Of a DNA stretch of 8,758 nt, positions 1-6,636 are shown in pieces. The notes under the pieces were generated by a model that worked only from the letters and a program-made list of their open reading frames with translations, had not been told where the DNA came from and did no database searches. The stretch lies in the NCBI GenBank assembly GCA_023247595.1, contig JAHFGF010000064.1, positions 1 through 8,758 of the forward strand. Direction: 5' to 3'. A program made the translations under genes and the position numbers. This DNA is from Candidatus Omnitrophota bacterium. GTDB lineage: Bacteria; Omnitrophota; Koll11; Zapsychrales; Fredricksoniimonadaceae. Position 1 is the stretch's first letter. Each line of letters begins with the position of its first letter.

Positions 1-968
1 TCGCCGTAAATATCGCCAATATCCTTCAAACTAAACCGGTCATGCCCGGCGGCAACGGGCGTATGGCAGGTATACATAAACTTTTTCTTTTCCTGCTCCA
101 TATCAGCCTTGTTCGTAAGCTGAAGATATTTTTCAATAAACGCAAAGGCCGCGTGCCCTTCATTTAAATGATACCGGTCAATACTGCAGCCGAGGCAGTC
201 AATGGCTTTGATCGCTCCAATTCCAAGGATGGAACGCTGAAAAATCCGCCATGACACATGGTCGCTGCGGTAAAGCTGATCCGTCAACTGGCGGAAATAC
301 TCGCTGTTTTCCGTAACATTCGAATCCAGTAAAACCAACGGACAGACATTTTTCTTATCATAGCTATAAACATAATATTTCCATAAGCGCAGATTCAGCT
401 TTCCCTTTTTGGTGTTGATGCTGATGCGGTGCTTCAAAGGAATCAGTCCCGGATAGGTCCACGGATCCCAAGCCAATTCTTCCGGCATCTGGCCGTGTTT
501 GTACCAAAAATTTTGTTTAAAATATCCCTTATTCCAGAGAATACCGACGGACATAACGGAAAGCCCCAAATCAGCTATACTTTTTACCGTATCGCCGGCC
601 AAAACCCCCAGCCCGCCGCTGTAAATGGGAATGTCCAACATTTTGTCAATTTTAATTTTAAATATATAGTCGGATATCCAATAATTCGAGAAGACCTCAT
701 GCTTGAAAAACTTATTTTTCTCACTCATGGACTTTTTAAGAAGAAATGAATTGTAAATGCTTGGAGCCAAGCCGTATTCCATGGACAGATAGGCGACGGA
801 TTTAACCTTTGCGTCTAACAACTTTTGCTCGGCATCAATAATCGGCTGAATAGGAAAACCAAAATAACTCTGCGGGGTAATATCATTATGATAATTGGTA
901 TCAAATTGTTCGATAGAACTAACAAGCGTCTGATAATCAAACCTTTGATCAGTGGCGGTGCGGTTCAA
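1..968 (-). CDS. glgP: alpha-glucan (glycogen/maltodextrin) phosphorylase, N-terminal part (3' end outside window)
   Basis: This is the first 322 codons of a GT35 glucan phosphorylase, which releases glucose-1-phosphate from alpha-1,4-glucans in the cytoplasm. The minus-strand frame is open to the window edge. Visible signatures are SMEYGL (residues 62-67), IYSGGLGVLAGD with KS after it (about 115-130), GILWNKGYFKQ, DPWTYPGLIPL, and HLNEGHAAF followed by TCHTPVAAGHDRF near the end, all in the order seen in short bacterial (Thermotoga-type) alpha-glucan phosphorylases. A stretch of about 45 residues (70-114) separates SMEYGL from IYSGGLG, where many relatives join them directly. The PLP lysine lies beyond the edge. 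I chose the TTG at 966-968 because an AAGGAGG lies 5 nt upstream and no ATG is near. A promoter of its own sits in the 86-nt gap after apbE. The family call is firm; the substrate (glycogen or maltodextrin) is not resolved. Confidence 0.93.
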   Translation of the reverse strand, partial: MNRTATDQRFDYQTLVSSIEQFDTNYHNDITPQSYFGFPIQPIIDAEQKLLDAKVKSVAYLSMEYGLAPSIYNSFLLKKSMSEKNKFFKHEVFSNYWISDYIFKIKIDKMLDIPIYSGGLGVLAGDTVKSIADLGLSVMSVGILWNKGYFKQNFWYKHGQMPEELAWDPWTYPGLIPLKHRISINTKKGKLNLRLWKYYVYSYDKKNVCPLVLLDSNVTENSEYFRQLTDQLYRSDHVSWRIFQRSILGIGAIKAIDCLGCSIDRYHLNEGHAAFAFIEKYLQLTNKADMEQEKKKFMYTCHTPVAAGHDRFSLKDIGDIYG

Positions 969-973
969 AACGT

Positions 974-980
974 CCTCCTT
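974..980 (-). promoter_or_regulatory. Shine-Dalgarno AAGGAGG of glgP
   Basis: A full-consensus AAGGAGG lies 5 nt before the TTG at 966-968. It decides the non-ATG start of the phosphorylase gene, since the frame has no ATG near its beginning. Confidence 0.85.
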
Positions 981-1006
981 AGAAATAGGATGATAAAATT
1001 GAGTGG

Positions 1007-1015
1007 ATTATAACA
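1007..1015 (-). promoter_or_regulatory. extended -10 promoter of glgP
   Basis: The minus strand reads TGTTATAAT, a perfect TATAAT at 1007-1012 with the upstream TG of an extended -10 element. No good TTGACA is found 16-18 nt upstream, which fits an extended -10 promoter that does not need a -35 box. A start of transcription near position 1000 would give a leader of about 30 nt ending in the strong Shine-Dalgarno. A TTGACA is present at 1053-1058, but it is 40 nt away and overlaps the apbE stop, so I do not count it. Confidence 0.6.
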
Positions 1016-1054
1016 GAATTTTCATCATATCTGCCGAACAATCCAGAATATTTG

Positions 1055-2092
1055 TCAAGGTTTGTGCATTTCATATTTCGTATAAAGTTTGCTTTTGTGC
1101 ATCATCAATCTTCCAGCCGCGTCTTTCGTGACAACAAGACTGGCATAGCCCCGGCCCATAGAATCAATCAATCGGATGCCCTCTTTAGGGCCTAACACAC
1201 ACAACGCCTCAGCTAAAACATTATTATCCATGGCCTTTGGTGCAATAACAGTTGCGCTGACAACGGCTTTTTGAGGCCATCCGGTTGTCGGATTAATGAT
1301 ATGGGAAAATTTCCTCCCGCCGATGGCATAATATTTCTCAAATCCGCCGGATGTTGCAACAGCCAAATCAGAAACCATGACCACATCAAGAATTTTAGAG
1401 CGGTCATCGGGATTTCGGACAGCAATGGTCCATGGTTTACGGCTGCAGTTACGCCCGGAAGCATACATATCACCGCCCGCATCAATTAAAAAATTCCTTA
1501 CGCCTTTTTTATGAAGCATTCTTACCGTCGCGTCCAAGGCATAACCTGAAACAATGCCGTTAAAATCAATTCTCATTTGCGGATTTAACAACTCGACTCG
1601 ATTCCCAAGCAAAAACTTTATTTGGCTAAGCCTCATGACCGCCTTAGCCTTTGCCAGTTCCTCCTGGGTCGGCAGGCGATTTTCCCGCTCGCACTTTGAC
1701 CACAATTCCGTCAAACTTCGAACAGACACATCAAAAGAACCGTTTGTTATTTTCTTATACTTAATGGCGGCATTTAATACCTTAATCGTATCTTCGGAAA
1801 TTTTTTGAGGATTTTTAAACGATCGGTTAATTTTAGCAATATCACTGTCTGTAAAATCATTGCTCATTCGCGAATAAATGTCGCGATTCAATTGCCAGAT
1901 ATCATCCAAAATCCTTGCCGTTCGTTTTGTATCAGCGCCTTTGTCAAGGCAGATATCAACGGTTATGGGAACTTTTGCGAATTCATTTTTCTCACGGTAC
2001 TTTTCCAACGGCCTTGCGTTGACCACAAAAAGCCAAACAATCAAAACAAGGGTAAGAAACAAAAAAGCGATTTTGACAAATTTTAAATTCAT
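1055..2092 (-). CDS. apbE: ApbE-like FAD:protein FMN transferase, membrane-anchored, atypical metal site
   Basis: This is an ApbE-family protein (345 aa, normal length). Characterised members cleave FAD and attach FMN to a Thr/Ser of target flavoproteins outside the cytoplasm, using Mg2+. Residues about 6-24 form one hydrophobic N-terminal segment with no lipobox Cys, so it is probably anchored by an uncleaved signal. Family blocks appear in order: SDIAKIN (83-89), NGSFDVSVRSL (117-127), IDFNGIVSGYALD (175-187), NFLIDAGGDMYASG (200-213), ATSGGFEKYY (246-255), HIINPTTGWP (264-273) and the LAEALCVLG block (293-301). In the last block the usual ADALAT carries N291 and E295 where the metal-binding Asp and Thr normally sit, so catalysis is uncertain. 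The ATG overlaps the upstream TGA as ATGA, with GGGGGAG just before it. No Rnf/Nqr or FMN-binding-domain target is in view. Confidence 0.88.
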   Translation of the reverse strand: MNLKFVKIAFLFLTLVLIVWLFVVNARPLEKYREKNEFAKVPITVDICLDKGADTKRTARILDDIWQLNRDIYSRMSNDFTDSDIAKINRSFKNPQKISEDTIKVLNAAIKYKKITNGSFDVSVRSLTELWSKCERENRLPTQEELAKAKAVMRLSQIKFLLGNRVELLNPQMRIDFNGIVSGYALDATVRMLHKKGVRNFLIDAGGDMYASGRNCSRKPWTIAVRNPDDRSKILDVVMVSDLAVATSGGFEKYYAIGGRKFSHIINPTTGWPQKAVVSATVIAPKAMDNNVLAEALCVLGPKEGIRLIDSMGRGYASLVVTKDAAGRLMMHKSKLYTKYEMHKP

Positions 2093-3723
2093 TTCTCCCC
2101 CGGTTTCATCGATGCCGCCTGAATCATTTTCTCCATGATTGCTAAAGACCGGCCCAAATCATAAACATAAATGTCCCCATAACCGGCATTTGGGTTATTT
2201 AAAAACGAAATGGAAGCCGGCAAATTTTCATTATGATCCATAACAAAACGCTCCAAGAGCGCTTGGTTCAATTGCGGGATCCTAATATCGGGAGGCAATC
2301 GATCTCTCATAAAACCAAGATAATCGGTCAGAGGCGTTGTGAAACGAAATCCTGACTGCGTCCAGGAAACATAGGCCTGAGGGTCAACAATCAAATACCG
2401 GAACCCTTGCGCATAACGAATCACTAATTCACGAAAATCTTTAGGAACAGGAGCAACTTCGTTTGAGGATCCGAATAATAATCCAACGATGATAGGCTGG
2501 GTTGCCAGGATTTTGGCTTGGGGGTTTTTACTCTTAATATAATGAACCGCTTGTTCATATCCTCGAGGCGTATCCACGACAGCAACGGCTTTGGCCGCCA
2601 AAGAAAATAGGAATAGCCCTATCAGAAATCCTGGGGCCCATCGCTTGAAATGCTCTGTGTGCGTCCAAAGAAACTCAACTGCGAGGGCCGCGGCCATGGA
2701 CGCAAATGGTAAAATCACGCAAAGATAGCGAGCTCCTTTTTCAGAAGCAAAAGAAAAAATAAACATCTGCGCAAAGACCAAACTCACCGGCAAAACTTTC
2801 CGCCAATCTTTCTTGAGAATAAATAACAGGTTAAACAGAATCGTCAGAAAAAAAATCCATCCATCCAAACGCGCCATGCCGTAGGGAAAACTAAAAATAT
2901 TTAACCATTGCCATTGCTGGGACGCCAGTTCAGCCTGCCTGCCCATCCATGCCGTTGTAATAAACAAGTTGCTGCCGTTATTTAAAAGCCCAAAAAATAA
3001 AATGATCGCCGCAAATATTAGAACAGACAAGAATAATTTCAACCAGTGAAGCTGCCGTTTTTCTGACAGGCTGGTGATTCCCTCCAAAACAACAAGCAAA
3101 ACCGGAATGATGATCATGCGGTAATTGGTAAAATAAACCGCGCTTAAAAAAACGCCAGACAACACAATCCGCCAAGAAATCCCCGGGCGGGAACAATACC
3201 AATAAATCCCGGCCAAAAAACACAACGCGCTAAAAGATTCCTGCATGGCTAACCGTGAATAAAAAATATGGCTAGGAAGAATAGCCAAAACCGCCGCGCT
3301 TAAAAGAGCCATTTCCTGCGACCGAAAATATTTTCGGGCAAATAAATATGTCACCCAAACCGTCAAGCATCCGCAGACAGCGGAAACGACACGAGTGAAA
3401 TAAAAAGCATCCGGCCCGTCGACAAAGACCCTTAAATTGCTGATAAAAAACCAAAGCCATTTCGCGGTCGTTAAAGCGGATAAAAAAAGAATGCGAAGGA
3501 TAGCGAATAATTCATTAGTGTCTTTGGGCGGGAATTCCTGAATCTTTTCAAGTAAAGCGGCATTGTGCTGCAGGTACATGCCTTCGTCATAAAAAATAAA
3601 ACTGTTTTGAAAGATCTCAAAAAAACGCAGCAGGCATCCAAAAAATATAATTCCCAAACAGATGAGTTTTAAACGGTCAAAGCTCTTAATAGGATGTTCT
3701 AAAGACGTCACGTGTGTCTTCAT
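2089..3723 (-). CDS. polytopic GT-C glycosyltransferase (PMT/ArnT-like, GT39/GT83-type)
   Basis: This 544-residue integral membrane protein has about 12 predicted hydrophobic segments between residues 18 and 385, then a soluble C-terminal tail of about 160 residues. After TM1 comes FIFYDEGMY with an acidic pair at D46-E47, the expected catalytic/metal site in the first extracytoplasmic loop of GT-C enzymes. The block ILPSHIFYSRLAMQES further on is typical of the PMT_2 group, which transfers a sugar from a polyprenyl-phosphate donor to protein or lipid on the outer face of the membrane. Donor and acceptor cannot be read from the sequence. It starts 4-bp-overlapped (ATGA) with the upstream 3-TM protein, with AAGGA 4 nt before the ATG, and its stop overlaps apbE the same way. 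Four genes upstream in the same unit includes a GT2 that could supply the lipid-linked donor. Family confidence is high, specificity unknown. Confidence 0.85.
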   Translation of the reverse strand: MKTHVTSLEHPIKSFDRLKLICLGIIFFGCLLRFFEIFQNSFIFYDEGMYLQHNAALLEKIQEFPPKDTNELFAILRILFLSALTTAKWLWFFISNLRVFVDGPDAFYFTRVVSAVCGCLTVWVTYLFARKYFRSQEMALLSAAVLAILPSHIFYSRLAMQESFSALCFLAGIYWYCSRPGISWRIVLSGVFLSAVYFTNYRMIIIPVLLVVLEGITSLSEKRQLHWLKLFLSVLIFAAIILFFGLLNNGSNLFITTAWMGRQAELASQQWQWLNIFSFPYGMARLDGWIFFLTILFNLLFILKKDWRKVLPVSLVFAQMFIFSFASEKGARYLCVILPFASMAAALAVEFLWTHTEHFKRWAPGFLIGLFLFSLAAKAVAVVDTPRGYEQAVHYIKSKNPQAKILATQPIIVGLLFGSSNEVAPVPKDFRELVIRYAQGFRYLIVDPQAYVSWTQSGFRFTTPLTDYLGFMRDRLPPDIRIPQLNQALLERFVMDHNENLPASISFLNNPNAGYGDIYVYDLGRSLAIMEKMIQAASMKPGEK

Positions 3724-4253
3724 GATTTCCTTAACATTTTTTGAAGAAGCAAGGCCACAGCATCAATCATAAAAAAGGCGTTGGATTTATTAAGCAATAA
3801 ATACCGGCCGTCTTTTTCAATAATCTCGCCTGCCAATTTAAGCCTTTCAATTCTGCGTCGCAAAATCGCCTGGCCGTTATACCGTTTTAACAGCTCCTCA
3901 TGCGTCAGCCTGGAGCCTTTCAAATCACCGAGTTCCCTGACGACACGGATACGAATCGATGTCTCCGAAGGACCGAAAATACATAAAATATAAACAAACG
4001 CGGCCAGACCAAATAAAAAATAAGAAACCACGGACAATAAAAAAATGCCTCCCGGATAGGACGGCTGATTGTATCCAATAAAAACGGTCAGGAATACAAA
4101 ATGCAAGACGGACGCCATGGCAAAAATATTCATGATCCACTTTAAAACAGCTTCCTGAGGAACCAAACGAAATACAACAACTTGAAGGCAAAAGAAAACC
4201 ATAAAGGATACTGCCGAAGACGCGATAATGGCCAAATCCAATGCCACCTTCAT
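3720..4253 (-). CDS. small 3-TM membrane protein with C-terminal winged-helix-like domain (second of a pair)
   Basis: I do not recognise a named family. The 177-residue protein has three hydrophobic segments (about 4-28, 37-60, 70-93), then a charged cytoplasmic-looking domain from S96 to about 154. That domain reads as helix (IRIRVVREL), helix (LTHEELLKRYN), a basic recognition-like helix (ILRRRIERLKLAG) and a beta wing (EIIEKDGRYLLL), which is a winged-helix layout. A last hydrophobic helix follows. Both segment count and domain resemble the gene just upstream, so the two look like diverged paralogs. A longer frame opens at 4358, but it would run deep into the upstream gene. The ATG at 4251-4253 overlaps that gene's stop as ATGA. 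The AGGGAGG directly abuts this ATG and is better spaced (6 nt) for a GTG at 4245-4247, so the true start may be two codons later. Membrane-bound regulation of the flanking glycosyltransferases is only a guess. Confidence 0.75.
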   Translation of the reverse strand: MKVALDLAIIASSAVSFMVFFCLQVVVFRLVPQEAVLKWIMNIFAMASVLHFVFLTVFIGYNQPSYPGGIFLLSVVSYFLFGLAAFVYILCIFGPSETSIRIRVVRELGDLKGSRLTHEELLKRYNGQAILRRRIERLKLAGEIIEKDGRYLLLNKSNAFFMIDAVALLLQKMLRKS

Positions 4254-4765
4254 CCTCCCTTTTGCCGACCGAGAATGTTCTGGTAAAATTTGTATCCTTT
4301 GGCCATCTGAATTCCCGTGGGGGATAACACATACCATCCCCCATGCTCGACCATGCAACGGATGTCTATTAATTCTTTGATGCGCGGCAAAACAAATGCT
4401 TCATCAGAAAAATGCGGCAGCAATTCCTCAAACGTCATGGAACCATGTTGGGCAAGCAAGAGTAGAATTTTTTTGGTTGGGCTCACCTGTTGGGTGGAAA
4501 AATAAAAGACCAGATAAGCCGGAATCAAAAAAAGATAAATCGCCGTCGTGCTGGCGTATAAAGAGACATTCCAAAATGAGGCATTGGACGATGGAACAGA
4601 CGGATGAGAAACCCAAAAAACTAACCACATCAGGCATAAATTAAACAGGGCAATGCCGATAAACGGTTTAAGCAGCAAGCCTTCCCCCGCATGTTTACGG
4701 CACAGAATCAAATGAATGAAAATGGAATCGAAAAAGAAGAAAAACATTACGAGGATGTCGAGCAT
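4250..4765 (-). CDS. small 3-TM membrane protein with C-terminal winged-helix-like domain (first of a pair)
   Basis: No named family is recognised. The product (171 aa) has three hydrophobic segments (about 5-22, 34-53, 66-90). The first loop is basic (RKH...K) and the second is uncharged, so the positive-inside rule puts the N-terminus outside and the C-terminal domain in the cytoplasm. Residues 95-148 read as helix (PTKKILLLLA), helix (MTFEELLPHF), helix (FVLPRIKELIDIR) and a wing (CMVEHGGWYVLSP), matching the layout of the next gene, including T-x-E-E-L-L, R-I-x-x-L and the aromatic-Y-x-L wing. The ATG at 4763-4765 overlaps the GT2 gene by 19 nt. A second ATG at 4745-4747 forms TAATG with the GT2 stop and would remove six residues; given the tight coupling elsewhere, that start is equally plausible. 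Neither has a clear Shine-Dalgarno. Confidence 0.73.
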   Translation of the reverse strand: MLDILVMFFFFFDSIFIHLILCRKHAGEGLLLKPFIGIALFNLCLMWLVFWVSHPSVPSSNASFWNVSLYASTTAIYLFLIPAYLVFYFSTQQVSPTKKILLLLAQHGSMTFEELLPHFSDEAFVLPRIKELIDIRCMVEHGGWYVLSPTGIQMAKGYKFYQNILGRQKGG

Positions 4766-5493
4766 AATTTCTTTTGAGGCTGGGGTGAGGTGAAATAAAT
4801 ATCTTTAATGAGAATGCCGATGGTTTCCGCGACAGCCAAAATACTTTTTAAATTAAACGCCTTGGAGCGGTTGCTTTTTCGCCCGACGTGTTCAAAATAA
4901 ATCGCCTTATAGCTGTACCCTTGCGTTATCATCCGGACCAAACATTCCGCCAATGTCGCAAGCCCGACGGATTTTAAAGGAACAGCCTTAAGAACCTGCG
5001 TGCGGCAGATAAAAGCACCGTTATAATATTTAAGTTTGAGGCCAAACAGCGTGTTCATAATAAAAACAAATAATTTCGATACAACGCGGCGGAACAATGA
5101 ACGCTTGTTTGTCTTGGACATATAACTGATGACTAAATCCGTATCACCAATTTCGCTGACCAGTTTTGCCAAAGACTCGCCGGCCATGTCGTTATCGCCC
5201 GGAAAAACCGTAACGTATTCCATTTCTGCCAGCTTAACTCCTCGGGAAAAAGAATAACCAAAACCCTTATTTCCCTCATTGGATAAAACCAAAACCCTGG
5301 AATTCGTTTTCGCTTTTTCTAAAGCGAACGCCCGCGTTTGATCGCGGCTTCCGTCATCAATAACAATAATCTGATAGAGGTCAACCAAAGGGTTGACCGC
5401 GGCAACCACGCTGTCTATGGCCGCCTGAATATTCCCTTCTTCATTAAACGCGGGGATAACAACGCTGACCGACCGCTTCATTGAATTTTTCAT
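4747..5493 (-). CDS. family 2 glycosyltransferase (dolichyl/polyprenyl-phosphate sugar synthase-like)
   Basis: This GT-A fold glycosyltransferase (248 aa) has the GT2 signatures in order: SVVIPAFNEEGNI (10-22), VIDDGSRDQT (44-53) for nucleotide-sugar binding, NEGNKGFGYSFSRG (72-85), and the metal-binding DxD as PGDNDM (98-103). NGAFICRT follows in the acceptor half. It has no clear transmembrane segments beyond a weak hydrophobic stretch (FVFIMNTLFGLKL), and its length and motifs resemble DPM1-type synthases, which put a sugar from a nucleotide donor onto a polyprenyl phosphate at the inner membrane face. The ATG at 5491-5493 forms TAATG with the dehydrogenase stop; a second Met is four codons later (5479-5481). 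No Shine-Dalgarno is visible, so translation is probably coupled. It precedes two 3-TM proteins and a GT-C enzyme that could use its product. The sugar is unknown. Confidence 0.87.
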   Translation of the reverse strand: MKNSMKRSVSVVIPAFNEEGNIQAAIDSVVAAVNPLVDLYQIIVIDDGSRDQTRAFALEKAKTNSRVLVLSNEGNKGFGYSFSRGVKLAEMEYVTVFPGDNDMAGESLAKLVSEIGDTDLVISYMSKTNKRSLFRRVVSKLFVFIMNTLFGLKLKYYNGAFICRTQVLKAVPLKSVGLATLAECLVRMITQGYSYKAIYFEHVGRKSNRSKAFNLKSILAVAETIGILIKDIYFTSPQPQKKLCSTSS

Positions 5494-6533
5494 TAGGCGT
5501 GATCCATTTTGATAACAATCCGGCCGGCGTCGCCGCTCTTAAGAATTTCAAACGCTTTATTAATGTCATTGAGCGTCAAACGATGGGTAATTAAATCACC
5601 GATAGGCAGTTCGCCTTTATCAAAAGCATCGACATATTTAGGGATATCATAACTCGGATTTGTTTCTCCGCCCCATGTTCCGTATAATTTTTTTCCTTTG
5701 ATAAGTTCAAAAGGATGAATGGAAATCTTTTCATCTTTGCTGAGATTACCGGCGATGACACAAATACCTTTGGCCTCACGCGCTAAATCAAAAGCCATTT
5801 CCATGGCTTTTTTATTACCTGAAGCATCAATGGTAAAATCAACGCCATCCGGCGCGATTTTGCTAAGCAGCTGCCAGACGTCGATGCGAGAGGCATCCAC
5901 CGTGTGGGTAGCGCCGCATTGGACAGCGAATTTTAATTTTTCTTCGGTAATATCAACGGCAATGATGGGATTACAACCGCGGCGTCTAGCGCCCATGATG
6001 GCGCTTAACCCAACTCCTCCGACGCCAAAAACAGCAATCGATGAATTCTTTTTGGCCTTGAGCGTATTTTCAACAATCCCGCAGCCGGTTGCAACGGCGC
6101 AGCCGATAATCGCGGCAGCTTCCGGATTAATCCGCTTGGATATTTTCGTCACGCGGTTTTCAGAAACCACAGAAAAATCACTGAAGGTCGTGACCCCGCC
6201 CGCGTTTATAATCTTAGAACCTTTTTTATATTGGGAATTAGTACCATCGAGCCCGTCCCCTTTAATCCAGGAGAGCGCCACATAATCGCCGCGCTTAACT
6301 TTGGTAATCCCCTCGCCCACATCTTCAATAATGGCGGAGGCTTCGTGGCCGAGTAAATGCGGCAGGAATTTATCCGGACCTTTCAGCCCAATCATTTCAT
6401 TGTATTGCGCGCGGCAGACACCGCTGTAAAGAATCTTGGCAAGAACCTGCCCGCGCTTGAGATCAGGGATTTCCACGTCCTCGATGACGAGAGGCTTATT
6501 AAGCTCGTATAAGATGGCTGCTTTTGTTTTCAT
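5493..6533 (-). CDS. zinc-dependent medium-chain (MDR) alcohol dehydrogenase lacking the structural-zinc cysteines
   Basis: This is an NAD(P)-linked medium-chain dehydrogenase (346 aa, usual length). Catalytic zinc ligands are visible as C40 (SGVCRAQYNE), H63-E64 (GHEASAIIEDVG) and C145 (IGCAVATGCG). The Rossmann motif is AVFGVGGVG (167-175), and D194 at the end of the second strand (IIAVD) favours NAD(H). The lobe that normally carries four structural-zinc cysteines is instead SWIKGDGLDGTN (88-99) with no Cys. By recollection, this variant occurs in surface-polysaccharide clusters; I could not check that. It would interconvert an alcohol and a carbonyl group on a small precursor. Upstream is a 103-nt repeat-bearing spacer after the methyltransferase gene, and the ATG has no recognisable Shine-Dalgarno. 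Its TAA overlaps the GT2 start by 1 nt. Substrate unknown. Confidence 0.88.
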   Translation of the reverse strand: MKTKAAILYELNKPLVIEDVEIPDLKRGQVLAKILYSGVCRAQYNEMIGLKGPDKFLPHLLGHEASAIIEDVGEGITKVKRGDYVALSWIKGDGLDGTNSQYKKGSKIINAGGVTTFSDFSVVSENRVTKISKRINPEAAAIIGCAVATGCGIVENTLKAKKNSSIAVFGVGGVGLSAIMGARRRGCNPIIAVDITEEKLKFAVQCGATHTVDASRIDVWQLLSKIAPDGVDFTIDASGNKKAMEMAFDLAREAKGICVIAGNLSKDEKISIHPFELIKGKKLYGTWGGETNPSYDIPKYVDAFDKGELPIGDLITHRLTLNDINKAFEILKSGDAGRIVIKMDHA

Positions 6534-6636
6534 GTCGAATTACACGAACCTGATTGAACGCACTACGAATGACACGAATGAGTTATGTGTTCCGTGCCAT
6601 CCGTTCTTAATTCTTTGGTTAGATTCGTGACATCTC
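6534..6636. repeat. repeat-bearing spacer with CACGAAT direct and inverted copies
   Basis: This 103-nt gap between the methyltransferase and dehydrogenase genes is the only sizeable spacer inside an otherwise overlapping gene row. The plus strand has CACGAAC at 6543-6549, CTACGAATG at 6563-6571 followed directly by ACACGAATG at 6572-6580 (9-nt period), and an inverted copy ATTCGTG at 6623-6629 facing CACGAAT at 6573-6579 (7-bp arms, 43-nt interval). I see no open frame, clear promoter or terminator. It looks like a small dispersed repeat element that landed between two operon genes, by resemblance to CACGAAT-type intergenic repeats recalled from environmental bacterial genomes; copies elsewhere cannot be seen from here. 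Confidence 0.5.

Noticed and set aside
429..749. 106-codon open frame on the plus strand at the left end
   Set aside because: The minus strand here encodes glucan phosphorylase without interruption, so this is a shadow frame.
1013..1054. intrinsic terminator after apbE
   Set aside because: I found only a weak 4-bp CAGA/TCTG pairing and no following T run on the minus strand.
4254..4358. 35-residue N-terminal extension of the second 3-TM protein
   Set aside because: It would overlap the upstream gene by over 100 nt with a polar sequence ahead of TM1; the ATGA-coupled start fits the operon.
5719..6285. 188-codon open frame on the plus strand
   Set aside because: It is antisense to the dehydrogenase, whose motifs and length are clear; the translation shows no family features and no Shine-Dalgarno.
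6534..6636. promoter for the dehydrogenase or a CRISPR-like array in the spacer
   Set aside because: No convincing -35/-10 pair at usable distance from the ATG, and the repeat units are 7-9 nt without regular spacers.
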